From Mycobacterium intermedium (GTDB lineage: Bacteria > Actinomycetota > Actinomycetes > Mycobacteriales > Mycobacteriaceae): a stretch of DNA of 53,347 bases. A program made the translations under genes and the position numbers. Below, piece after piece: positions 8,267 through 16,880 of this stretch. The stretch spans positions 1-53,347 of the forward strand of contig NZ_MVHT01000040.1 in assembly GCF_002086275.1 (NCBI RefSeq). Direction: 5' to 3'. Position 1 is the stretch's first letter. Each line of letters begins with the position of its first letter. The notes beneath the pieces were generated by a model that had not been told where the DNA came from, searched no databases, and saw only the letters and a list, made by a program, of their open reading frames with translations.

Positions 8267-8978
8267 GGCCGGCCTGTCCCGCAACGAGGTGCCCGACGCA
8301 TTCGACGTGGGCGCCCGGGCCTACGACCGACTGGTCGGCGCGAACCCCGGATATCACAACGGTTTACGGCTGTCCGCGCGCCGCATGGGCCTGCCCATGC
8401 GCGGCCAGGGCCTGAGGCTGCTCGACGCCGGTTGCGGCACGGGTGCATCGACGGCCGCGCTGCTGGAAGTGGCGCCGGAGGCGGAGATCATCGCCGTCGA
8501 CGCCGCCCGCGGCATGTTGGATGCGGCACAGGCGAAGTCGTGGCCATCGACGGTCCGCTTCGTCCACGCGCGCATCGAGGAGCTCGACAAGCACGGCGTC
8601 ACCGGGCCGTTCGACGGCATCTTTGCCGCCTACCTCCTGCGTAATCTCGCCGACCCGGATGACCAACTCCGCGCCTTCCGCACCATGCTGCGCCCCGGCG
8701 GAACCCTTGCCGTGCACGAATATTCGGTGCGCGATTCGGCCGCCGCCACCCGCATCTGGCACGCCGTGTGCTGGGGAATCATCATCCCCGCCGGCTGGTT
8801 GCGCACCCGCAACACGACCCTGTACCGGCACCTGTGGCGTAGCGCGCTCGCCTTCGACGGAGCCGCTCGATTCCGGCAGCGGTTGTCCGACGCCGGATTC
8901 GACGAAGTACACAGCGAAACCATGCCGGGCTGGGAAAAAGACATCGTCCACACCTTTGTGGGAAAGGCACCGCAATGA
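8244..8978 (+). CDS. SAM-dependent methyltransferase of the carotenoid operon (CrtT/UbiE-like)
   Basis: 244 residues. GTG 8244 is chosen because TGGGAG lies seven bases upstream; ATG 8259 has no comparable SD. It is a class I Rossmann methyltransferase: LLDAGCGTGAST is motif I near residue 57, followed by IIAVDAARGMLDAA and the UbiE-like FDGIFAAYLLRNLADPDDQL and LRPGGTLAVHEY. It sits between the lycopene cyclase and crtU, the position of crtT in the Streptomyces griseus crtYTU genes. CrtT is also called a methyltransferase there; its exact step is uncertain. It may act on a quinone or on the carotenoid end group. It is coupled to crtU by ATGA. Confidence 0.82.
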   Translation: MRVEIMDKAGLSRNEVPDAFDVGARAYDRLVGANPGYHNGLRLSARRMGLPMRGQGLRLLDAGCGTGASTAALLEVAPEAEIIAVDAARGMLDAAQAKSWPSTVRFVHARIEELDKHGVTGPFDGIFAAYLLRNLADPDDQLRAFRTMLRPGGTLAVHEYSVRDSAAATRIWHAVCWGIIIPAGWLRTRNTTLYRHLWRSALAFDGAARFRQRLSDAGFDEVHSETMPGWEKDIVHTFVGKAPQ

Positions 8979-10510
8979 CCGATCGACGTCGCCAAATCCA
9001 TCCGGCATCGCCCGGCCTATCCGACGCCAGCGCGCTGTCGTCACGACCGCGCGTGGTGGTCGTCGGCGGGGGCATCGCGGGTCTCGCCGCGGCGACGGGC
9101 CTGGCCGAACGGGGCGTCGACGTCGAGATCGTAGAAGCCCAGCACTATCTCGGCGGCCGGGTGGGCGGCTGGACGGAACATGAAGCTGACAGCGATTCAC
9201 CCAGCCAGCTGGCCATGAACCGTGGCTTTCACGCCTTCTTCCGCCAGTACTACAACCTGCGGGCCCTGCTTCGCCGAGTCGACCCGCAACTTCGGATGCT
9301 GGCGCCCGTTGCCGATTACCCGCTGATCGACGGCGCCGGCCGGCGCGACACGTTTCGCGGGTTGCCGCGCATACCACCGTGGAATGCGCTCGCGTTCGCG
9401 CTGCGTAGCCCAACCTTTCGCCTGTCCGACCTGGTTCGCATCGACGCTCGAGCAGCGGCGCCGCTGGCGGCCGTGTCGGTGCCGGACATCTACCGCCGAC
9501 TCGATCACATCGACGCCGAAACCTTCTTGAAGAGCATCAATTTCCCGGAGTCCGCGCGTCACCTTGCCTTCGAGGTGTTCTCCCGCAGCTTCTTCGCCGA
9601 ACCGTCACAGCTGTCGGCCGCCGAGTTGGCCACCATGTTCCATATCTACTTCCTGGGGTCCAACGAGGGCCTGATCTTCGACGTCGCGACGGCGAATTTC
9701 GATGTGAGCCTGTGGAATCCACTGCAGAGCTACCTGACCCAACGCGGGGTCCGGTTCCGCATGGGCGATAAGGTGCTGCAAGTGACCGGCGGCCGCGCAA
9801 AGCCGTTCAACGTGTATACGGGTTCGGGTGATCGGCTCGACGCGGACGCGGTAGTGCTCGCCGTCGACATCGGCGGATTGCAGCGGATCGTTGCCGCATC
9901 TGTCGAACTCGCTGACGAGACTTGGCGCACACAGATACAACGGTTGCGGACCGCCCCTTCGTTTGAAGTTCGTCGGCTCTGGTTGGACCGCCCCGTGCGA
10001 TACGACCGGGCCCCGTTCCTCGGCACCGCCGGTCACCCGCCGTTGGACAACATCAGCGTGTTGGAGCGCTACGAGCGGGAGGCGGCCGCCTGGACACGTC
10101 AGACAGGCGGTTCGGTCATCGAATTACATTCCTATGCATTGGATTCCGCTACGCCAAGAGAAGCTGGGCTTGCGCAGCTGCACAAGATCTACCCCGAGAC
10201 CGCGTCGGCGCGGGTGATTCACGAAAGAGTGCTGCACCGCAGCGACTGCCCGCTGTTCACGCCGGGAACCTACTCCCGGCGCCCGGCGGTCGTCACACCA
10301 CAGCCTGGGCTGCTGCTCGCCGGCGACGCGATCCGGTTGGACTTGCCGGTCGCGTTGATGGAGCGGGCCGCCACTACCGGCTGGAGCGCGGCCAATCATC
10401 TTCTGCAGCGGTGGGGTGTCGCAGGACACGAACTGATTACCGTGCCCACCCGGGGTCGGTCGCGGCTACTGCGGTCGCTGGCACTGCGTCAGGAACGGCA
10501 GCCACGATGA
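8975..10510 (+). CDS. crtU: beta-carotene desaturase/methyltransferase (aromatic-ring forming)
   Basis: 511 residues. A FAD enzyme of the CrtI/amine-oxidase superfamily that converts the beta-ionone rings of beta-carotene into aromatic rings, giving isorenieratene (leprotene). Seen are VVVVGGGIAGLAAATGLAER near residue 26, EAQHYLGGRVGGW, the CrtU-typical NRGFHAFFRQYYNLRALL, SRSFFAEP, and a C-terminal LLAGDAIRLDLPVALMERA. Length is normal for actinobacterial CrtU. ATGA overlaps join it to the methyltransferase before and the Rieske protein after. Its presence says the pigment is aromatic rather than plain beta-carotene. Confidence 0.93.
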   Translation: MTDRRRQIHPASPGLSDASALSSRPRVVVVGGGIAGLAAATGLAERGVDVEIVEAQHYLGGRVGGWTEHEADSDSPSQLAMNRGFHAFFRQYYNLRALLRRVDPQLRMLAPVADYPLIDGAGRRDTFRGLPRIPPWNALAFALRSPTFRLSDLVRIDARAAAPLAAVSVPDIYRRLDHIDAETFLKSINFPESARHLAFEVFSRSFFAEPSQLSAAELATMFHIYFLGSNEGLIFDVATANFDVSLWNPLQSYLTQRGVRFRMGDKVLQVTGGRAKPFNVYTGSGDRLDADAVVLAVDIGGLQRIVAASVELADETWRTQIQRLRTAPSFEVRRLWLDRPVRYDRAPFLGTAGHPPLDNISVLERYEREAAAWTRQTGGSVIELHSYALDSATPREAGLAQLHKIYPETASARVIHERVLHRSDCPLFTPGTYSRRPAVVTPQPGLLLAGDAIRLDLPVALMERAATTGWSAANHLLQRWGVAGHELITVPTRGRSRLLRSLALRQERQPR

Positions 10511-11532
10511 GCATCAGCGACCGACTCCAGCAGCGGTGGCCCAAAGACTGGCCACTGCAGGTGATTCCCCGCGTCTCGTGGGCACAGCAACGCCCGACGT
10601 ACGGCGCGGCGCAACCAAGGATCATCAACGCCGCGCTCGAACGGTCCCAACGCCGGCCGACGGGAAACTGGTATGTGTTCGCCGACAGCCGCTCAGTGCG
10701 CGCGAATCGCCCGCACGCCGCGAAGGTCGCGGGCGTCGAACTGGTCGCATGGCGCGACCGGCACGGCCGACTGGTCGTCGGCCCGGGCAGTTGCCCCCAT
10801 CTCGGTGCGGAGCTGGCCACCGGAATCGTCCGCGAGGGAGTGCTGTTCTGCCGATGGCACGGGCTGGCCTTGGACGGCAACAGCTGCAAGATGGGCTGGG
10901 CGCCGTACCCGAGTCACGACGACGGTGTGCTGGCCTGGGTTCGACTCGACCGCGTCGGCGGTGAAGATCCGTTGGCGTTTCCGGTACTGCCGCATCGTCC
11001 CACCACGACCACCCTGCCCGCCGTCACCCGCAGCATCGGCGTCTGCGAACCGACCGACATCATCGCGAATCGCCTTGACCCCTGGCATGGGGGATGGTTC
11101 CACCCGTATTCGTTCACCCGGCTGGAGGTGCTCACCACTCCGACCCAGGAGGACGACCGCTTCCTGGTCTCGGTCACCTTCCGCATCGGACGGTTCGGTG
11201 TCCCCACGATCGCGGAATTCACCTGCCCGGAGGCCCGCACCATCGTGATGCGGATCGTCGAAGGTGAAGGCAGCGGTAGCGTTGTCGAAACCCACGCCAC
11301 CCCGCTCGGTCCAGGGACCGACGGGCGGCCACGGGTCGCCGTCATTGAGGCGACCATTGCGCATTCGCAGCGGCCGGGGTTCAGGATGGCCCGCAATGCG
11401 GCGCCGTTGATCAGACCGCTCATGCGCTACGCCGCCAATCGGTTGTGGCGTGATGACCTGGCCTACGCCGAGCGCCTCTACCACCTACGCGAGGAAAGCG
11501 GGCCGGCCTCCAGTGACCAAGCGTCAGGTTAA
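10507..11532 (+). CDS. Rieske [2Fe-2S] protein of the crt operon (DUF5914-like)
   Basis: 341 residues from the ATG at 10507 (ATGA with crtU). The Rieske cluster ligands are plain: Cys96-x-His98 (SCPHLGAEL) and Cys115-x2-His118 (FCRWHGLAL). The roughly 200 residues after it (from PTTTTLPAVTRSIGVCEPTD) resemble the domain I recall as DUF5914. It includes ANRLDPWHGGWFHPYSF, rich in His and Asp that could bind mononuclear iron as in Rieske oxygenases; I cannot confirm a 2-His-1-carboxylate triad by eye. Similar proteins sit in other actinobacterial crt clusters. Hydroxylation of the carotenoid ring, giving an attachment point for the neighbouring glycosyltransferase, is a fair inference. Confidence 0.8.
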   Translation: MSISDRLQQRWPKDWPLQVIPRVSWAQQRPTYGAAQPRIINAALERSQRRPTGNWYVFADSRSVRANRPHAAKVAGVELVAWRDRHGRLVVGPGSCPHLGAELATGIVREGVLFCRWHGLALDGNSCKMGWAPYPSHDDGVLAWVRLDRVGGEDPLAFPVLPHRPTTTTLPAVTRSIGVCEPTDIIANRLDPWHGGWFHPYSFTRLEVLTTPTQEDDRFLVSVTFRIGRFGVPTIAEFTCPEARTIVMRIVEGEGSGSVVETHATPLGPGTDGRPRVAVIEATIAHSQRPGFRMARNAAPLIRPLMRYAANRLWRDDLAYAERLYHLREESGPASSDQASG

Positions 11533-12052
11533 GAACCCTCCCTCACCCCGGGGGGAGCTGGAACGGCTGCTGTCCGCTGACATGCGAGCGATGACGGCGC
11601 AATCCGACCGCATCGGCCGCTATTTCGCCCGCCACAACGATGTGAGCGGCAGTGACTTTCACGCGTTGCTGCACATCATGGTGGCCGAAACCGCCGGCAC
11701 GCCGTTGACTCTGGCCCAGCTGCGGCAACGCATGGACATCTCAGCCGCGGCGGTCACCTACCTCGTCGACCGGATGATCGAGGCCGGTCACATCCGCCGC
11801 GAACCCGACCCCGAGGACCGACGTAAGTGGCTGCTGCGCTACGAGAATCGCGGCATGACGGTCGCACAACGGTTTTTCGACCCGCTCGGGGTGCATCTGA
11901 GCTCGGCTCTGGCGGAATTGAACGATTCCGACATCGCCGCCGCCCACGCCGTTTTCACGGCCATGATGGCGGCCATGTCGACGTTCGAGGAGGAGTTGCG
12001 CGCCGCTGCCGCCAAACCTTCAGCCAGCTTCCGGCGCGGAACAACCCGGTAG
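11513..12052 (+). CDS. MarR-family transcriptional regulator 2, last gene of the crt operon
   Basis: 179 residues from the GTG at 11513, which lies inside the end of the Rieske gene (20-base overlap). This start gives MTKRQ, matching MTKRG of its paralogue at 3189. Winged helix: LTLAQLRQRMDISAAAVTYL and wing DPEDRRK. It is nearly co-linear with MarR 1 throughout, so one arose from the other by duplication. Being inside the operon it likely regulates, it could give product-linked feedback. The 3' end overlaps the convergent glycosyltransferase by 33 bases. Confidence 0.88.
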   Translation: MTKRQVKNPPSPRGELERLLSADMRAMTAQSDRIGRYFARHNDVSGSDFHALLHIMVAETAGTPLTLAQLRQRMDISAAAVTYLVDRMIEAGHIRREPDPEDRRKWLLRYENRGMTVAQRFFDPLGVHLSSALAELNDSDIAAAHAVFTAMMAAMSTFEEELRAAAAKPSASFRRGTTR

Positions 12053-13315
12053 CAGGGGCCGGTCACCGTCGCGGGACAGCAGGCGCTGCTCGATCAGATC
12101 GGCGCCGCGTCCCACACCGCCGGTGGCGGCGAAACCGGCGGCGACCCGACGGGCGCCCTCACCCATGCGCATCGCGTCGAGCACGGCACTGCGTAATCGA
12201 GTCACGCTGAGCCGCTCCGCCGGGAGCCGAGTACCACAGCCGGCCATCTGAACGCGGCGCGCCACCTCGGCTTGGTCGCGGGCGAAGGGCACCGCGCAGA
12301 CCGGGACAGCGCGATCGAGGGCTTTCACCGTGGCGCCCATCCCGCCGTGCGTGACCGCGCAGACCGCCCGGTCGAGCACCATGCCGTGCGGAATGAATTG
12401 GCATACCGTGGCGTTCGACGTCTGCGGTAGCCCAAGGGGTATGCCGGCCGGAAACGTTGCGACGACATGGACCGGCTCGTCGGCCAGTGCGCGCAGCGCG
12501 ATATGACCCAGTTTGGCGTCGCCCTGTGGGATGGAGGACGTGCTGACCAGCACAATGGGGCGGTCGATGGCATCCAGCCAGTCGGGCACCGCCGCCACCG
12601 CAGCCTCTCGGGAGTCGTCCGGTTCAAAGACGCAAGCACCGATATGGTGCACCGCGTCACCCCAGTCCGGGTGCGGATATTCGAAGGGTTCGCCGCCGAC
12701 CGCCAGCAGCAACGGCGCACGGCGCATCAACCCGTCCACCGAAGCGATGGGTGGAATTCGCAGATCTGCGCGAATCGCGTTGATGCGCGGCACCATTGGC
12801 CGGTCGAAGAGGAATCTGACGAACGGGCGCATCGACGCGTCGCGGAGGGCGCCGATCGGGCCCGGAAGGGGCCGCAAGCCGGGACCGAATGGAGGCGCCG
12901 AGCGTGACCGCAGGTACGGCGTGAACGGTGAGAACACCAACCAGGGAACATCACCGGCCTCGGCCGCGGAGATCGCGCCCCAACAGTTGGCGTCGACGAT
13001 CACCGCGTCGGGCCGCAGTTGTGTCATCGCACCGCGCAGGTCGTCGACCTCCAGCACCGCACGTCGGCACAACACGTCGATCGACCTCTTGAGTACGCCT
13101 AAAGCGTTGCGCGCCCGCCAATCCTGACCAACTATGGCCTCGATCCGCGGATCGACAGCCTCAGCTTCTATTCCGGCGCGACGCATCGCGGCAACTTGGC
13201 CGGCCATGGTGCGCAGGTGGACTTCGTGGCCGCGGTCGGCGAGCTCTCGCAGCAGTGCGGCCAACGGATACACGTGGCCCAGCGCGGGCGAGGAGTAGGC
13301 AAGTATCACCGCCAT
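12020..13315 (-). CDS. UGT/MGT-type glycosyltransferase, likely carotenoid glycosyltransferase
   Basis: 431 residues, a GT1-like GT-B glycosyltransferase. The N-terminus MAVILAYSSPALGHVYPLAA is the acceptor-side fold. The C-terminal donor domain carries IVLVSTSSIPQG, then HGGMGATVKAL and VPVCAVPFARDQAEVARRV, the UGT signature region with its His-Gly-Gly. Closest known types are macrolide/CrtX-like enzymes using a UDP- or dTDP-sugar. Seven bases separate it from the upstream IPP isomerase, so the two form an operon facing the crt operon. CrtX-like glycosylation of a hydroxylated carotenoid is inference; a glycolipid or sterol acceptor remains possible. Confidence 0.8.
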   Translation of the reverse strand: MAVILAYSSPALGHVYPLAALLRELADRGHEVHLRTMAGQVAAMRRAGIEAEAVDPRIEAIVGQDWRARNALGVLKRSIDVLCRRAVLEVDDLRGAMTQLRPDAVIVDANCWGAISAAEAGDVPWLVFSPFTPYLRSRSAPPFGPGLRPLPGPIGALRDASMRPFVRFLFDRPMVPRINAIRADLRIPPIASVDGLMRRAPLLLAVGGEPFEYPHPDWGDAVHHIGACVFEPDDSREAAVAAVPDWLDAIDRPIVLVSTSSIPQGDAKLGHIALRALADEPVHVVATFPAGIPLGLPQTSNATVCQFIPHGMVLDRAVCAVTHGGMGATVKALDRAVPVCAVPFARDQAEVARRVQMAGCGTRLPAERLSVTRLRSAVLDAMRMGEGARRVAAGFAATGGVGRGADLIEQRLLSRDGDRPLLPGCSAPEAG

Positions 13316-13322
13316 TTTCGGC

Positions 13323-14429
13323 CTAAATGGGTGTTACACCCAGGCGGCGTAGGCCGCGCAGGTCGGCCGTTCCGCAGCCGTGCAGACAGATGCGCAGCTC
13401 GTCGATGAACCGTTGCAGCCACTCCGTTGCGGCCCCGGCGGATTCGATCGCAGCCGCGAGCAGCGGTCGAGCCACCGCGACGACGTCGGCGCCCAGCGCG
13501 ATGGCCTTTGCGGCGTCCATCCCGGTGCGGATTCCGCCCGAGGCGACCAGCGGGATCTTCGGTAGCGCCGTGCGCACTTCCACCAGGGCTTGCGCGGTGG
13601 GTATCCCCCAGTCCGCCAGGTCCGGGTACCGGACCTCGCCGTAGCGGACGAACTGTTCGACACGCGACCACGAGGTGCCACCGGCGCCCGCGACATCGAT
13701 TGCGGCTACCGGGGGTTCGTCGGTCAACCGCAACAGGTCGGTGACGGCGGTGGCGCCGATCCCATGGCCTACCTCCTTCAGCAACACCGGATATTTCAGC
13801 ATTGCGGTCACGTCGTGCAACCGGTCCAGCGATCCGGCAAAGTCGGTGTCGCCGTGGTGCTGCATCGCCTCTTGCAGCGGATTCGTATGTACGGCAAGCG
13901 CATTGGCTCCGACCCGGTCGAGGGCCTGGACGATGTCGGGTACCGCGTCTTTGGTGAGTTGGGACAGGCCGATATTTCCGATTAACAACACGTCCGGCGC
14001 CACGTCGCGCACCACAAAACTGTCGGCGGCCTGCTCCCCCAGTGCACTGTCGAGCATGACTCGCTGCGAACCGAGCATCATGCCGATGCCCAACGCCTGC
14101 GCGGCCGTGGCCAGGTTCCGGTTGATGGTGCCCGACAGTTTCGCTCCCCCGGTCATCGCGCCCACCAGGACTGGTGCCCGCAGTCGGGAGCCGAGAAACT
14201 CGGCCGAGAGGTCGATGTCGTCCAGGTTGGTCTGGGTGAGTGCGTTGTAGGGCAGGCGATAGCGCTCCAGTCCGGTGCTGACGCGTTGGAAGCTCACGTC
14301 TTCTTCGAGGCAGACGTCGATATGGCGCCGTTTGCGCCTGGGTATGTCCCTCCCGCCAGGCGTCGATCCGTCCACAGCAAATCCTTCCTGCGCAGTCCGC
14401 TCGTGGACGTCTTCGGCGATTGGTTCCAA
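13323..14429 (-). CDS. fni: type 2 isopentenyl-diphosphate delta-isomerase (FMN)
   Basis: 368 residues. It interconverts IPP and DMAPP using reduced FMN, feeding crtE. Motifs: [15 protein letters not shown] near the N-terminus, [56 protein letters not shown] and [20 protein letters not shown], all typical of the TIM-barrel IDI-2 family. The start is a TTG at 14429 with GGGGG upstream; a slightly later start is possible since the first 25 residues are not conserved. A GGGTAT at 14458-14453 could be a SigF-like -10 with a poor -35. It shares the upstream island with the divergent mmpL gene. Confidence 0.92.
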   Translation of the reverse strand: MEPIAEDVHERTAQEGFAVDGSTPGGRDIPRRKRRHIDVCLEEDVSFQRVSTGLERYRLPYNALTQTNLDDIDLSAEFLGSRLRAPVLVGAMTGGAKLSGTINRNLATAAQALGIGMMLGSQRVMLDSALGEQAADSFVVRDVAPDVLLIGNIGLSQLTKDAVPDIVQALDRVGANALAVHTNPLQEAMQHHGDTDFAGSLDRLHDVTAMLKYPVLLKEVGHGIGATAVTDLLRLTDEPPVAAIDVAGAGGTSWSRVEQFVRYGEVRYPDLADWGIPTAQALVEVRTALPKIPLVASGGIRTGMDAAKAIALGADVVAVARPLLAAAIESAGAATEWLQRFIDELRICLHGCGTADLRGLRRLGVTPI

Positions 14430-14467
14430 ATGCGTCCCCCTACATCCACCCTATACCCACTTCTATC

Positions 14468-14503
14468 CATAGTTAAGTTTCTGAATGATTCACAAAATTA
14501 ATG
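14468..14503. promoter_or_regulatory. candidate MarR operator C between fni and mmpL
   Basis: AT-rich island between two divergent genes. Bases 14469-14487 align with operator A (minus strand) at 16 of 19 positions around TAGTTAA. It is followed by an 11-bp perfect dyad TGAATGATTCA (14482-14492) and by AAAATTAATG. Its position suits joint control of fni-glycosyltransferase and the MmpL gene. The motif is direct observation; the regulator is inferred. Confidence 0.5.
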
Positions 14504-14549
14504 GGTACCTAGTTGGTCTAAGCCGGCTACCAGCGCAGAGGACCCGCCC

Positions 14550-16880
14550 GTGTTAGAGAAAGTTGCCCAGCTTTGCATCTCTGCGCCAAGACGGATCATG
14601 GCACTGGTCATCATGTTCATGATCGGCACTGCCATCTTCGGCATTCCGGCGGCGGGCAGCCTGTCCGGCGGCGGATTTCTGGATCCCCATTCGGAGAGCG
14701 CGCGTGGTGCCGAGATCCTGGCGCAGAATTTCCGCCAGGGCGGCATGGAGATGGTCCTGCTGATCAGCGCGCAAGACGGCGTGCTGGACGGTGCGGCCAA
14801 GGCGGTCGGCGTCGACATTGTGCAGCAGCTCAACGCGTCGCCGGGGGTGTCGCAGGTGGTCTCGCCCTGGGATTCGCCGACGGCGCCGGGCATGATCAGC
14901 ACGGACGGCAGGTCGGCCATGATCCTCGCCGCCCTTGAAGGTGACGAAAGCAGCGCACCCAAGCAGGCACAAACACTGGCGGAACGCTTGACTCGCGATC
15001 GCGACGGGATCTCGGTGCAGGCGGGTGGATCGGCGATCGTCTACTCCCAAGTGAACAAACGAACCGAAAACGACTTGCTGCGAATGGAAGTCATCGCGAT
15101 ACCGTTGAGCTTCATCGCGTTGGCCTGGGTCTTCGGCGGACTGCTGGCGGCCGCCGTACCGATGGCCGTGGGCGGGTTCGCCATCCTGGGTTCATTGGCG
15201 GTGTTGCGCGGAATCGCGCTGTTCACCGATGTGTCGATCTTCGCCCTGAACGTCGCAGTGGCACTGGGGTTTGCGCTGGCCGTCGACTACACGCTGCTGC
15301 TCGTCAGTCGATACCGCGACGAACTGGGCCGCGGGACACCCGGCGCGGTGGACCGTAAGCTAGCTCTGCGGCGCACCATGGCCACCGCGGGTCGCACCGT
15401 GTTGTTCTCTGCGGTGACGGTGGCGCTGTCCCTGCTCGCGACGGCCCTGTTCCCGATGTACTTTCTGAAGTCCTTCGCGTATGCGGGTGTAGCGGTGGTG
15501 ACCTTCGCCGCGATCGCCGCGGTGGTGGTGGCGCCCACCGCGATCGTCCTACTCGGCGACCGACTCGACGCCTTCAACGTGTGGCGGTGGGGACGGCGCC
15601 TGCTTTGTCGTCCCGAACCGACACCCCGTCGCATCGAACAAAGCTTCTGGTACCGAACGTCAAAGTTCGTCACCGGTCATGCCATTCCGGTGGCAATGGC
15701 GTTGGTCGTCCTGCTGCTGGCACTCGGGGCTCCCTTCCTCGGTGTCAACTGGGGGTATCCGGATGACCGCGTGCTACCCGCATCATCGTCGGCGCGGGAA
15801 GTCAACGACCGGATTCGCAGGGATTTCCGAATGAATACCGAAACTCGGGTCAAGTTGGTGCTGCCCGAAACTGCGGGGTTGAGAACCACCGATCTCGACG
15901 ACTACGCCAAACGGATCTCGCTGGTCGACGATGTCTCGGCGGTGTCTTCACCTACCGGCACCTTTGTCGCCGGCGAGCGCCGGGGACCGCCGTCGGCTCC
16001 CACCGGAATGGCAAGCGGTAGTGCATATCTCACAGTTGACACCACCGCGCCCCTGTACACTCAGGCCTCCGAGAATCAGCTCGACGCGTTGCACCGGATC
16101 GCCCCGCCCGGCGGCCAAGACGTGCTGATCACCGGCATGGCACAAACCAATCGTGACTGCGTCGACGGAATCACCTCGCGCTTTCCGTTCGTGCTCGGCT
16201 TCATTGCGGTGGTCACGCTGGTGCTGCTGTTTCTCCTCACCGGCAGCATGGTGCTGCCAGTCAAAGCCGTGTTGCTGAACATCCTTTCGCTCACCGCGAC
16301 TTTCGGTGCGCTGGTGTGGATATTCCAGGACGGGCACCTGCACGCGTTGGGCACCACGCCGACCGGAACTCTGACCGTCACCGTGCCGGTGCTGATGTTC
16401 TGCATCGCATTCGGCCTGTCGATGGACTACGAAGTGTTCCTGCTTGCGCGCATCCGCGAGCACTGGCTGGAAGCACGGCACGACCGCGGTGACGACAAAC
16501 GGGCCATCGACGAAGGCGCCAACGACGAAAGCATTGCGCTTGGCTTGGCACACACGGGACGGGTGGTCACCGCCGCCGCGCTGGTGATGTCGATCTCGTT
16601 TGCCGCCCTGATTTCGGCGGGCGTGTCATTCATGCGCATGTTCGGATTCGGGCTGACCGTGGCCATCTTGGTTGATGCGACGCTGATTCGGATGTTGCTG
16701 GTGCCGGCCTTCATGCACGTGCTCGGCGATCTGAACTGGTGGGCGCCTGCCCCGTTGGCTCGGTGGCACAAGCGGTTTCGGGACGCGAGGGAGACAACCC
16801 TTGCTCCCCCAGACCAAATCATGTCCGAGCCGCGCCCAGTTCGCGTTGGAACCGACGCATCGCAGCGATCAATGCACTGA
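14550..16880 (+). CDS. MmpL-family RND transporter 1
   Basis: 776 residues from GTG, SD AGAGGA eight bases upstream. Two repeats of a membrane segment, a large outer loop and a membrane bundle, about 11-12 spans in all. The paired Asp-Tyr motifs of proton-driven MmpL proteins are intact: Asp246-Tyr247 (AVDYTLLLVSRYRDELG) and Asp626-Tyr627 (SMDYEVFLLARIREHW). Mycobacterial MmpLs export lipids and siderophores; C. glutamicum also has an MmpL-like gene (cg0722) inside its crt operon. Transport or membrane placement of a (glycosylated) carotenoid is therefore plausible but unproven. The last 62 bases overlap the convergent MarR 3 gene. Confidence 0.88.
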   Translation: MLEKVAQLCISAPRRIMALVIMFMIGTAIFGIPAAGSLSGGGFLDPHSESARGAEILAQNFRQGGMEMVLLISAQDGVLDGAAKAVGVDIVQQLNASPGVSQVVSPWDSPTAPGMISTDGRSAMILAALEGDESSAPKQAQTLAERLTRDRDGISVQAGGSAIVYSQVNKRTENDLLRMEVIAIPLSFIALAWVFGGLLAAAVPMAVGGFAILGSLAVLRGIALFTDVSIFALNVAVALGFALAVDYTLLLVSRYRDELGRGTPGAVDRKLALRRTMATAGRTVLFSAVTVALSLLATALFPMYFLKSFAYAGVAVVTFAAIAAVVVAPTAIVLLGDRLDAFNVWRWGRRLLCRPEPTPRRIEQSFWYRTSKFVTGHAIPVAMALVVLLLALGAPFLGVNWGYPDDRVLPASSSAREVNDRIRRDFRMNTETRVKLVLPETAGLRTTDLDDYAKRISLVDDVSAVSSPTGTFVAGERRGPPSAPTGMASGSAYLTVDTTAPLYTQASENQLDALHRIAPPGGQDVLITGMAQTNRDCVDGITSRFPFVLGFIAVVTLVLLFLLTGSMVLPVKAVLLNILSLTATFGALVWIFQDGHLHALGTTPTGTLTVTVPVLMFCIAFGLSMDYEVFLLARIREHWLEARHDRGDDKRAIDEGANDESIALGLAHTGRVVTAAALVMSISFAALISAGVSFMRMFGFGLTVAILVDATLIRMLLVPAFMHVLGDLNWWAPAPLARWHKRFRDARETTLAPPDQIMSEPRPVRVGTDASQRSMH

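Noticed and set aside
14477..14508. SigF promoter for mmpL1 from GTTT and GGGTAC
   Set aside because: The spacer is 22 bases, outside the accepted 15-17.
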